From Hypericum androsaemum (taxonomy: Eukaryota > Streptophyta > Magnoliopsida > Malpighiales > Hypericaceae): a stretch of 64,000 bases of DNA. The position numbers and the translations under genes were made by a program. The notes under the pieces were generated by a model, which saw nothing but the letters and a program-made list of their open reading frames with translations, did no database searches and was not told the origin of the DNA. Shown here in pieces: positions 54,393 to 64,000 of the stretch. The stretch lies in assembly GCA_963995505.1 (NCBI GenBank), contig OZ023195.1, forward strand, positions 806,001-870,000, read 5' to 3'. Position 1 is the first letter of the stretch. Each line of letters starts with the position of its first letter.

Positions 54393-57300
54393 ATGAACGA
54401 ATGGCAAGCAGCAATCGCCTCCTCCTCGGCGCCGCACCTCCACCCACCACCGGCGACGTCCTTCTTATCTCAGAAGCCACACTCCATCCCGCTCAAAACG
54501 CGTCTCTCCTACCTCCGTTACCGGTCGCCCTCCCGGCGGCGCCACGTCGTCCCGGCGGTTCAGTCCGAAGTGGTGACGGTGGCGGTGGGGGGGAAACGGA
54601 CGGAGCTGAAGAAGATACTGATTCTGGGTGCGGGGCCCATCGTGATAGGGCAGGCGTGCGAGTTCGACTACTCGGGCACGCAGGCGTGCAAGGCCCTCAA
54701 GGAGGAGGGATACGAGGTCGTTTTGATCAACTCCAACCCGGCCACAATCATGACCGACCCGGACCTCGCCGACCGCACCTACGTGGGCCCCATGACTCCG
54801 GAGCTTGTCGAGGAGGTCATCCGAAAGGAGCGCCCCGACGCGCTCCTTCCCACCATGGGCGGCCAGACCGCGCTCAACCTTGCCGTCGCCCTGGCGGAGT
54901 CCGGCGCGTTGGACCGCTACAATGTGGAGCTGATTGGGGCTAAGTTGGCCGCCATCAAGAAGGCGGAGGACCGAGAGCTGTTCAAGGAGGCGATGAGGAG
55001 CATCGGGCTAAAGACCCCGCCGTCCGGGATTGGGACCACGCTCGAGGAGTGTGAGGCGATCGCCGGTGAAATTGGTGAGTTCCCTCTCATTATTAGGCCC
55101 GCGTTTACCCTAGGTGGGAGCGGGGGCGGGATTGCTTATAATAGGGAGGAGTTCGAGGCGATTTGTAAGTCGGGGCTGGCTGCGAGTTTGACCTCCCAGG
55201 TGCTCGTGGAGAAGTCGCTGTTAGGGTGGAAGGAGTACGAGTTGGAGGTGATGCGTGATTTGGCGGATAATGTGGTTATTATCTGCTCCATTGAGAATAT
55301 TGATCCCATGGGTGTCCACACTGGGGACTCCATCACTGTTGCCCCTGCACAGACCCTCACCGACAAGGAGTACCAGCGGCTGAGGGACTATTCCATTAAG
55401 ATCATCAGGGAGATCGGCGTGGAGTGCGGGGGATCCAATGTGCAGTTTGCTGTGAACCCTGCAGACGGGGAGGTGATGATTATTGAGATGAACCCCCGTG
55501 TGTCGAGGTCCTCGGCTCTAGCTTCAAAGGCGACAGGGTTCCCTATTGCCAAAATGGCCGCCAAGCTGTCTGTTGGCTACACACTGGACCAGATTCCCAA
55601 TGATATTACTAAGAAGACGCCTGCTAGCTTCGAGCCTTCTATTGATTATGTGGTTACCAAGGCTAGTAACTTTTCTTTGCTTTTGCTGAACCATTTGAAG
55701 TGTTAATATATGAACGAAACTGGACATGCATGTGGAAAACAGATTTGCCTTGTAGGGAGTGTTCTGACTGTAGTCAGCTTTCTATATGCTTATTCTTAAG
55801 CTTGCATGCAAGCAGTATAATTCGAATTAATAGATGCATTGTTCAGAAGTCACCTGAATCATTCAAATAGGATGCTATAACCAGTATACTAATTGTAGTT
55901 TTTTTTCTTGCAATCCAGATTCCCAGGTTTGCTTTCGAAAAATTCCCTGGATCGCAGCCAGTTTTGACGACCCAGATGAAATCCGTTGGTGAATCCATGG
56001 CGCTAGGCCGCACATTTCAAGAGTCTTTCCAGAAAGCAGTTAGGTCATTGGAGTGCGGGCATTCAGGTTGGGGCTGTGCAGCCATAAAGGAACTCGATTG
56101 GGACTGGGATCAGTTAAAATACAGCCTCCGTGTCCCAAGCCCAGATCGCATTCATGCCGTTTATGCAGCTATGAGGAAGGGGATGAAAGTTGATGAAATT
56201 CATGAATTGAGTCTCATCGATAAATGGTTCTTAACTCAGCTCAAGGAGTTGGTGGATGTAGAAGAGTATCTCATGTCCCGAAGCTTGTCTCATCTGACTA
56301 AGGATGACTTCTTGGAGCTGAAAAAGCGTGGCTTTAGTGACAAGCAAATAGCATTTGCTACAAGGTCAGCGGAGAAGGAAGTACGGACAAAACGGCTATC
56401 CCTTGGAGTCAAGCCGGCTTATAAGCGTGTGGATACATGTGCTGCTGAGTTTGAAGCCAATACTCCCTATATGTACTCATCCTATGATTCCGAGTGTGAA
56501 TCTGCACCGACAAACATAAAGAAGGTTTTAATTTTAGGTGGTGGACCCAATCGTATTGGGCAAGGAATTGAGTTTGATTACTGCTGCTGTCATACTTCTT
56601 TTGCTCTCCAGGTTTGTATTCCTAGTTGCCACATTCTTTCATACTTATACTATGTCAAACTTTTTTCAACCTTTTAATTCTCCGATGGTCCACCCTCCGT
56701 TGAGGTCTCTGTTCTCAAATGCTGATTGTTTTTATAAAGGCAGTATCATAATCATTTTGTTGACATTTCTTGAATTTTGGTCCATCTAGTTTCCTGTCCT
56801 AAAAATGTTTTAGCATGCCTATTAGGAGCCTCTTGCTTGTAGCCTTGCTAAACTGTTAGATGGTTACAGGAATCCTGACGCTTCTCCTTTGCTTTCTTTC
56901 AGAATGCAGGATTTGAAACAATCATGATGAATTCTAATCCCGAAACAGTATCAACTGATTATGATACTAGTGACCGTCTCTACTTTGAACCTCTTACAGT
57001 TGAAGATGTTTTGAATGTCATCGATTTAGAACGACCAGATGGAATCATTGTCCAGTTTGGAGGTCAGACACCTCTGAAGCTCTCTCTGCCTATCCAGCGG
57101 TACTTGGATGAGCAGAAACTGCTTTCTGCTAGTGGCACTGGGCATGTACGTATCTGGGGTACATCACCTGATTCAATTGATGCTGCTGAGGATAGGGAAA
57201 GATTCAATGCTATTCTGAAAATTTTAGAAATTGAACAGCCAAAAGGTGGCATTGCGAAGAGTGAAGCTGATGCCCTGACCATTGCTGCGGAAATAGGGTA

Positions 57301-58459
57301 TCCTGTCGTCGTTCGTCCTTCTTATGTATTGGGTGGCAGGGCTATGGAGATTGTCTATAACGACAGCAAGCTCGTTACTTACCTGGAAAATGCTGTTAAG
57401 GTTGACCCAGAACGCCCTGTATTGATTGACAAATACCTTTCCGACGCTGTTGAGATTGATATAGATGTTCTTGCAGACTCATATGGTAATGTTGTTATTG
57501 GTGGGATCATGGAGCACATTGAACAAGCTGGTATTCATTCTGGTGATTCAGCTTGCATTCTCCCCACTCAAACTATTCCATCATCTTCCTTGGCTACCAT
57601 TAGGTCATGGACAACAAAATTGGCAAAGAGTCTGAATGTTTGTGGGCTCATGAACTGCCAGTATGCGATCACAGCTGCTGGAGATGTTTTCTTGCTTGAA
57701 GCAAATCCACGGGCTTCACGGACTGTCCCATTTGTATCCAAGGCTATTGGTCATCCATTAGCCAAGTATGCTGCCTTGGTTATGTCAGGCAAGAGTCTGA
57801 GCGATTTGGGATTTAGCAAGGAGGTAATTCCAAGACATGTATCAGTTAAGGAAGCGGTTCTTCCATTTGATAAGTTCCCTGGTTGTGATGTGTTATTGGG
57901 ACCTGAGATGAAGAGCACTGGGGAAGTAATGGGCATTGATTACGAGGTTTCCATCGCTTTTGCCAAGGCCACAATTGCTGCTGGTCAGAAGCTACCATCT
58001 TCTGGCACAGTTTTCATCAGTTTGAATGACTTGACTAAGCCCCATCTTGAGCGGCTTGCGAGTGCATTTCTGGGCCTGGGATTTAAGATCATCGCCACCT
58101 CTGGAACAGCTCACTTCCTCGAAATGAAGGGTATTCCGGTGGAGAGAGTGCTTAAGATGCACGAGGGACGACCTCATGCTGGTGACATTCTTGCCAACGG
58201 TCAGATCCAGTTGATGGTGATCACAAGCTCTGGGGATGATCTGGATCAGATAGACGGCCGGCAACTGAGAAGGATGGCACTTGCATACAAGGTTCCGACA
58301 ATAACAACAGTAGCTGGAGCATTGGCAACTGCAGGTGCAATAAAGAGATTGCAGACCTGCGCCCTTGATATGATGCCCCTACAGGACTTCTTCAAGGTCG
58401 ACGGACAAACAGAGAGTGGGAGAAATCTGCAATCAGCTACCTCTTCTCTGTCACAGTAG
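54393..58459 (+). CDS. CARB: Carbamoyl-phosphate synthetase large chain, plastidial
   Basis: Large (synthetase) subunit of plastid carbamoyl-phosphate synthetase. It makes carbamoyl phosphate from bicarbonate, ATP and ammonia delivered by the small subunit CARA, feeding arginine and pyrimidine synthesis. Exons: 54393-55661, 55919-56611 and 56903-58459, all joined in phase 0, giving 1172 residues, the usual plant length. Residues 1 to about 60 are a Ser/Arg/Pro-rich transit peptide. The first synthetase half follows from [20 protein letters not shown], with the ATP-grasp motif [12 protein letters not shown] and [18 protein letters not shown]. The second half starts [20 protein letters not shown] (exon 2) and has [11 protein letters not shown] and [16 protein letters not shown]. 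The MGS-like allosteric domain is at residues about 1015-1150. Intron 1 (55662-55918) begins GC instead of GT; intron 2 (56612-56902) is GT-AG. Intact, no stops. The Arabidopsis homolog is also called VEN3. Confidence 0.96.
55662..55918 (+). other. CARB intron 1, GC-AG type
   Basis: The exon ends ACCAAG at 55661 and the intron begins GCTAGT. The acceptor is TTGCAATCCAG at 55918. Only this donor keeps the frame (VVTK joined to [11 protein letters not shown], as conserved in the family). The nearby GT at 55666 would shift it. Confidence 0.85.
56612..56902 (+). other. CARB intron 2, GT-AG
   Basis: Donor CAG/GTTTGT at 56611/56612, acceptor TTTCTTTCAG/AATGCAGG at 56902/56903. It joins FALQ to [10 protein letters not shown] in frame. 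Confidence 0.92.
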
Positions 58460-58950
58460 CTCTTTTCTGGTTAGTGATTCTTTCTGTTCTCTTTTTATAT
58501 TTGGGCATGCATGTATTCTCAGTTTTGCTTTTGTCCTGTTTTTATCTGGCCTTTGGAGCTAAACTAAGTTGTAACATGCTAGTTTTAAGCCTAAGATCTT
58601 TCTTTTACTAGTAGCTAATTAACCAAAAAAAAATTTTGCTTACATTCTCATGTTTCGTAATACACCATTAAGAAGAGCAACTCCATATCTGCTTGCGTAT
58701 CTAGCATGGTTTTAAAAGCTTGGTGCTGGTTAATTTTTAGGGGTGAGCAAAAGGAAAAAAAATAGAGAACGGGACTAAACCAATTTTTCGGTTCTTGGCA
58801 TAAAACTGTCTGGGTGTTAATTGTTTTAGTAGGGTCTCAAACTTTAAGAATCCTGCTTCTTAGTTTTGGTTCGATTATCTGGCCTAAGTATCAATTTGAG
58901 GCTGTAAATGATTTTTAACTATCCAAAGGAGTTAACTTAGTTTGTTTGCT
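58460..58950 (+). other. CARB 3' UTR and spacer
   Basis: T-rich sequence after the stop codon with no other gene. The transcript end is not defined, perhaps near 58620. A repeat-derived segment follows. Confidence 0.4.
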
Positions 58951-58984
58951 TAATTTTTTTGAATTTTTAAATTGAAATTATAGT

Positions 58985-59775
58985 GTTGTAAGTACGTGGA
59001 TCCTTAATTCCATGGAACCTAAAGTTTATGAGCTGTTCTCTGTTGGCATGTTTAGCTCGAAAGATCTGTGGGACTCCATTAAGGAGGTCTATGGTCAACA
59101 AAACAATCTTTTCAGAGTTTTCGAACTCAAGAAAAAGCTGTCTGAGGCTAAACAAGGTGATAAATCTATGATAGACTACCTTGGATATCTAAAAGGCATG
59201 TGAGATGAACTGGCACCTCCCACAAATGAAAAGTTGTTTGAACAATACCAAGATAATGACATATTAGAATAAATTCTTTATCGCTAATGGGAAGTGCATT
59301 CCTATTAAAGGAAAAAGGCATCATAAATCTGTTAAATGCCAACTTGGAACCTTATATCTTCTTGATTTTGCTAGTAAGATTACCAATCAATTAAATTAGA
59401 GTGTCATATTTGAACGTAATCGTGTTATATATCAGGATTTGATGACACTGAAAATGATCGGTAAGGGAAGATTGAAGAACGGGTTATGTGTGTTAGAAGG
59501 AACACCTACAACTCTGAGCTGCAATTCTGTTTTCAGCAGTGAAGCGACTTTGTGGCATTGCAGACTTGGGCATCCTATTAATAATGTTCTAGCTATCTTA
59601 AAACCTGAGTGTAAAAGCTATGCGAAGACATGTGAAAGTTGCATCTTTGTTAAGCAGTGTCACTTGCCGTTTGATTTGTCACAATCTGAATATGCAAATC
59701 CATTTGATCTTATTCATTCCGATGTTTGCAAATCTAATCTTATGATGGTACAAGTACTTTGTGAGTTTTATTGAT
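58985..59775 (+). pseudogene. Copia gag-pol fragment downstream of CARB
   Basis: A Gag piece (STWILNSMEPKVYELF, KDLWDSIKEVYGQ, FRVFELKKKLSEAKQGDKSM; about 58990-59203) leads after stops to ISVSRITNQLN-like sequence and DLMTLKMIGKGRLKNGLCVL. ATLWHCRLGHP, CESCIFVKQCHLPF and LIHSDVCKSN follow (59439-59774), the GAG-pre-integrase and the integrase zinc-binding start. The zinc knuckle, protease core, most of integrase, RT, RNase H and LTRs are missing. A dead, internally deleted fragment. Confidence 0.8.
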
Positions 59776-60064
59776 TAGTGGCTATTATTATGTGGAAGTT
59801 CAATTTTGTTATCTAGCTAGCGAGAGAGCAGTAGGTAGTTACATTAGATAATTCTGAATACTAGTTAGGTCTTAATAAAATCTATAAGGTCAATTCGCTA
59901 GCGTATGTGCTCATCTTTCCCATTGATCGAGTCATAGTTTGTTTACCGTTTTGCTTATTTTATTTTCGTCGTCTCTTTTATTGCCGTTAGAAATTGTGCG
60001 TTTCCCCTTTTTCCGTTTGATCAAACTTGCGAACTATTTTGTTTCGATTTGTGTGCCAATCCCT
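59776..60064. other. Intergenic, nothing recognised
   Basis: AT-rich spacer with no coding or repeat structure seen. Confidence 0.4.
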
Positions 60065-60203
60065 CAAAACTACTTGCTCACTATATTATTTGCATACGTC
60101 AAATAGATTGATTGTTCAATTTATCTCTATCACAAAACCACATGGCATCTAGCAATCAATCTACTGGCCTATGCAAATAATATAGTGATTAAGTAGTCTT
60201 TTG
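60065..60203. ncRNA. 139-nt hairpin with ~50-bp arms
   Basis: The left arm 60065-60114 (starting CAAAACTACTTGCTCACTAT, ending TAGATTGATTG) is the near-complement of the right arm 60153-60203 (starting CAATCAATCTACTGGCC). It includes a perfect 17-bp core CACTATATTATTTGCAT. A loop of about 38 nt separates the arms. No target duplication is seen. It may be a small foldback element or a small-RNA precursor. Confidence 0.5.
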
Positions 60204-60880
60204 CAAGTTTGTTTCTTGTAAATAGAAAGGAGATGTAAATTCTTAGATGAATAATAAAGCTCTACTTTTAAAAAAAAATACATGACACTAATGTAAACTT
60301 ATCCTTCAATATATTTGAAGTTTGAATAATTTACGAGAAGATCTGAAGAGGCATAATTTTTTCATAATGTAATACAGCCAAAACTCAAGTTGTTAGGCAC
60401 ATGATAGATAAATTTCTCGTCGAACTTCCTTTCTGTCTGTCTTCCACATGTTTGCAGGAAAAAGGGTATAGTTTACTATTAAACATGATTTTTTAAACTT
60501 ATAATATTTAAAATCGAACACTGTAAAGATAATTTTCTCTATAAAAAAATTTCTATTATAATGTTTGAAACCTTTTAGGAAAATCAAATTCTTTTATCAC
60601 TTATATTAACTCTCATCTTTACTATGTTTAATGGAAAAAAATTACATGAAGGAGGAAAGCAATTAATAAAATACTAAGATTCATTTAAGAATACATTAAA
60701 TTTAAAAATTACCATGTCAAACACACTATTTAGAAAACTATCATAAATAAATAAAAATTGTCGATAGACTCGAATCATTGGCCGGCCCATCTGAACCCCA
60801 ACTTCACATTTCCACATTGGAATTAAAAACACGAGTCCTTTTCAATAAAGACTTTGAAAAGTCATTTGTAGTTCTCTAGT
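60204..60880. other. Spacer upstream of AOC
   Basis: AT-rich, no gene. A weak TATA-like word (CTATACATAGG at about 60890-60900) lies 40-50 bp before the AOC start codon and may be its promoter element. Confidence 0.35.
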
Positions 60881-60940
60881 CTACACTAACTATACATAGG
60901 CTCTGGTTTCCACCCAAAACGAAAGTACAACGACAGATAA

Positions 60941-61922
60941 ATGGCATCTCTGAAACTCACCAATTCTCTCAAAATTGGAATCTCGGCGAAGTCTCAGTCT
61001 CTGTCTCCTTTTTTGTCATCCAAATTCCTGAGCTTTTCCGGCTCTCAAGTTTTCCCAACACAGGAGCATGTTCAATCCTCGAGAAGAAGAAGAAGCTCAA
61101 CAAACATCAGCCCAAAAGCCTTCTTCTTTAACAAGCACAAGTCACCTGACTCTCCAAAACCCGGTAACTTCTCGTTGGAGCGAAAAATTAATTTACGATT
61201 TTGTACTAACCTTCTCTCGATAAAACAATCATAACTTTTTACTAGAATATCAGATTGATATCATTGTTCTCAAATTTGTTACGATGTTTTACCAAAATTT
61301 TCCCACAACACTTCTATATTACCATCTATAACAATTACGTTTTTGTTTACTGTCTGTTTTTGTAATATTGAACATGAGATGAACCCGCTCTAATGCAGTG
61401 AAAGTCCAAGAACTATTTGTATACGAGATGAACGAGCGAGACCGAGGCAGCCCGGCGTTCCTAAAACTGAGCAAGAACCCAGAGAACTCTCTGGGCGACC
61501 TAGTCCCCTTCTCGAACAAGCTCTACTCCGGAGACCTCACGAAGCGCCTGGGAATAACAGCTGGTCTGTGTGTCCTCATCCAACACGTACCGGAGAAGAA
61601 AGGCGACCGGTACGAGGCGACGTACAGCTTCTACTTCGGGGACTACGGCCACATCTCAGTGCAAGGAGCCTACTTGACCTACGAGGACACCTACCTCGCC
61701 GTCACCGGAGGGTCTGGGGTTTTTGAGGGAGCTTATGGGCAGGTCAAGTTGCAGCAGATAATATTTCCTTTTAAGCTGTTTTACACGTTTTACTTGAAGG
61801 GTGTCGGTGACTTGCCGGCCGAGCTCATGGGGAAGCCGGTGGCCCCTTCCCCGAGTGTTGAACCGGCTCCGGCTGCTAAGGCGAGTGAGGTTGACGGCAG
61901 CATTCCCAACTTTACCAACTGA
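60941..61922 (+). CDS. AOC: Allene oxide cyclase, plastidial
   Basis: Allene oxide cyclase (EC 5.3.99.6) converts the unstable allene oxide from 13-hydroperoxylinolenate into cis-(+)-OPDA, the stereochemistry-setting step of jasmonate synthesis in plastids. Exons are 60941-61163 and 61399-61922. The intron 61164-61398 is GT-AG and splits a GTG codon, giving 248 residues, normal for plants (about 240-258). Exon 1 is a Ser/Lys-rich transit peptide ([20 protein letters not shown]...). Exon 2 holds the conserved barrel: [86 protein letters not shown] and [18 protein letters not shown]. The active-site Glu and Asn of YEMNERDR and the Cys of AGLCVLI are present. Exon 2 is GC-rich. The C-terminal tail ends GSIPNFTN. 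Intact. Confidence 0.96.
61164..61398 (+). other. AOC intron
   Basis: Donor CCCG/GTAACT, acceptor CTAATGCAG/TG, phase 1. It separates the transit peptide from the catalytic domain. Confidence 0.9.
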
Positions 61923-63140
61923 TGGTCTTTTTTATTGGGTTGTTGGTCAATGTGGCAATTTTTTTTTATCTATGTTATTTAAAGTCTATCATTGTCGGAT
62001 TCTATTTAGATACGAATCTTCTACTATCATTTACATTCGAATTCAATAACTCATAATCAGTGTACAAGTCAACTTTGCCAATGTGATGATTTTATAAGTT
62101 TATGATTTTTTTAAAGCGAGAAATTCAAGAATATAATAAAACTAAATTAAGAAGACGGTTATATGTATTTATGAAATACATTGTAAACTTTGCCAATGGT
62201 TATTCGTGATTCATATTTTAAGTGGTTTATTATGTACTGAGGTAGTCGTTAGGTAGGGTCGAAGAATTTGGTTTCCGGTGGGAGAACTGTTATTGTACCT
62301 ACGAATTATTAATGTATTGCCGGCATCGATATAGTATTGTCAATTGATTATCCACGTGTTTATTTTTTCGAGGTCACCGACAGTAATCGGTGCATCTCGC
62401 ACCCATTGGGGGTGATCGGTTTTCGTGCAACCAAGTTGTGCAACCGGACGGAGTAGTGGTCTCTTGTAACTTTGGTGAAGATTAATGCATGTAACTTCCC
62501 AAGAAATTCATTTTTAGCAGAACTATATATTAGTAGCGATTGTTTATTTATTTAATATTAGACTTTGTTTATTTTGCAATACAATATTTGTAGGGTTCAA
62601 ATAGACATCAAAAAATATTTACATTATTTTTCCATAAAAAAGTTGTTTGATTTAATGTTCATATATTAATTTCTGCAAGAAAATATTCAAAGTTATCTTT
62701 TCGGAAAAAATGTGTTTTACTTTAATAGTTACATTCTTTCCAATTTAGGGCCACGAACATTTTCCGCAAGGTCACCGGTTTAACAATTTAGAGCTATATG
62801 TAATTTTATGTCACACTTTTATTGTTTTGTTTGCTAATGGAAATGGAATTAGAAATGACAACGACGGAATGGAAACTAACTTTTTTGCCCTTTTCCATTT
62901 CCAATCTTTAACCCAGAGAATTGTGTTTCTTGATCCGGGTTCGATCGACCAATTCAGACAAAAAAATAATTTAAAAACCAGGACTAGGAGATTAAGGAAC
63001 ACGAAGCCCTCAGTCTTCTTTTGGGCAGTCAGCCCAATAGTTCATGATGGGCTATGATCCAAACAATGTGTCTTACCTGAATTGCTCTATAACCAGATTT
63101 TTAATGAGACAAGCTGCTGCACTCTGTGCAATTTGCAGTG
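61923..63140. other. AOC 3' UTR and intergenic spacer
   Basis: AT-rich after AOC. No further gene is recognised; open frames near 62811-63057 have no motif. Confidence 0.4.
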
Positions 63141-63148
63141 GGGAATAG
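63141..63148. repeat. 8-bp target duplication, left
   Basis: GGGAATAG, repeated at 63432-63439. Confidence 0.6.
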
Positions 63149-63431
63149 AGGGGTTCAATTGGGTACGAAATACTCTCATTCTAAAAAATTTGGAGTGAGG
63201 GCACGCAAGATTTTTTTTATAAAAATGCAAAAATACGGAAACCAAAATGAAAAAAATCACACGGGCCAGTATCGTAAACGGGACATGCCACTGTCGCAAA
63301 CACGGAAAATACACTAGCCAGTATCACATAACAGGGCGTGCTGGTATCACATAACAAGGCATGCTAGTGCAGTCCCTTTCACTCCAAACCGTTTGGAATG
63401 ATTTCATTCACTCCGTACCCAATCCAAAGCC
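63149..63431. mobile_element. Small hAT-like MITE
   Basis: 283 bp with imperfect inverted ends. The left has ATTGGGTACGA and TCATTCTAAA; the right, reverse-complemented, has ATTGGGTACGG and TCATTCCAAA. Flanks are 8-bp GGGAATAG duplications, the length made by hAT transposases. Inside, TATCACATAACA-GGC-TGCT-GT is tandemly repeated (about 63322-63370). No coding capacity. Confidence 0.6.
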
Positions 63432-63439
63432 GGGAATAG
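63432..63439. repeat. 8-bp target duplication, right
   Basis: GGGAATAG, matches 63141-63148. Confidence 0.6.
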
Positions 63440-64000
63440 GGGATGGTCTCTTGATTACGGGGGTTTTTCATTTGCTTGCGATCAGTTAGCGGTTTGTGCT
63501 ATCCGTCGTATCTTAAGGCGCTTTGTATATTCTTGGAGCTCATAATCTAGGTGTCTCCACTATAACACATCGGCTCGTCGAGGTGGTCTAGTCACACTTG
63601 GCTGCCTTTGGAGTTCTGCAAACTTGTGTCCTCGACAACTTCATTGTCAACGTCACATGCGCCGGCTCGTTGAGGTGAGCTACTAAGGTTTAGGCTCGCT
63701 AAGATCCTGCAAGACATTGTAAAACCTGGTATTTTAAATAGAAAATTTAACAAACTAAATGATCGAAATATAAATAATCAATGACCTAAATAACATTGGT
63801 TGTTTAAACCCCAACGGCCAGCTCCATTCTAAGAAAAATATTGAGTTTTTAATGACCAATATGGGTGTATTTGGTTGGATAGAGAAGACTAGGAGTTTTA
63901 TGGAAAACTATAAGTAAAATGAGACCATTTCGAAATTTCCTTCAAGACACCTCATCGGGTGGAGCCATGCACACTTAAGCGTGCCACGTTAACTCCAAAA
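63440..64000. other. Window end, nothing recognised
   Basis: Mixed-composition sequence with two similar words (GGCTCGT-GAGGTG near 63570 and 63662) but no gene or defined repeat. Confidence 0.35.

Noticed and set aside
55662..55706. CARB ending at residue 437 after an uninterrupted first exon
   Set aside because: The conserved protein continues in frame at 55919; the last 14 codons of that frame are intron read-through.
1..64000. CRISPR arrays, operons or ribosome-binding sites
   Set aside because: The window is plant nuclear DNA; the tandem arrays present are minisatellite, LTR or coding repeats without spacer structure.

Overview
This window is from a plant nuclear genome, almost certainly a eudicot. 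The evidence is split genes with plant introns, two plastid-targeted enzymes, an intronless AP2+B3 (RAV/TEM) transcription factor, and a dense layer of plant LTR retrotransposons, L1-type LINEs, a Cassandra element and small DNA transposons. The species cannot be fixed from the sequence alone. Most of the 64 kb is AT-rich repeat-derived DNA. The real genes stand out by higher GC and long open frames.

Three host genes look intact. (1) A TEM/RAV repressor at 15996-17087 (+). (2) The large subunit of plastid carbamoyl-phosphate synthetase, CARB, at 54393-58459 (+): three exons, 1172 residues, with a GC-AG first intron. (3) Allene oxide cyclase, AOC, at 60941-61922 (+): two exons, 248 residues, jasmonate pathway. 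A truncated non-specific phospholipase C (35686-35985, -) keeps its signal peptide, ENRSFDH motif and TATA box but nothing after them. An unrecognised 124-residue acidic protein made of seven 15-residue repeats lies at 41385-41759 (+). Its upstream region is duplicated about 12 kb away without the coding part.

Repeat layout from left to right: a gypsy LTR with a scrap of gypsy polyprotein (1-835) fused to a 5' part of a minus-strand copia element (837-5208). Two L1 LINE pieces follow, a minus remnant (6543-7250) and a 5'-truncated plus copy with a 15-bp target duplication (7348-9550). A 1.2 kb palindromic Mutator-like element with 9-bp target duplications lies at 11934-13150. A LINE-mobilised retroposon (18526-19758) sits beside an old LINE piece whose 3' UTR carries a complete Cassandra element (20254-20853). 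A complete copia element with 5-bp target duplications (22612-28794, -) appears to sit in an older solo LTR. A 5' copia fragment lies at 30631-30985. A third, 5'-truncated copia lies at 32222-34600 (-). A second LTR copy of that family (about 37175-39318) is split by a Pack-type PIF/Harbinger element carrying pieces of a mitoferrin-like gene and an armadillo-repeat gene (37391-39270). A solo LTR follows at 43023-44082. A large copia (44436-52852, +) has an extra unidentified ORF before gag and a G-box array in its LTR. More LINE and copia scraps flank CARB, and a small hAT-like MITE lies at 63149-63431.

The host genes do not form a pathway or cluster; they are ordinary single genes among repeats. 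The most unusual material is the acidic repeat ORF, the Pack-PIF element (its empty site can be read inside the window), the large palindromic MULE, two unexplained hairpins (30185-30263, 60065-60203), and the extra ORF of the large copia. All calls come from reading sequence and translations. No database search was possible.
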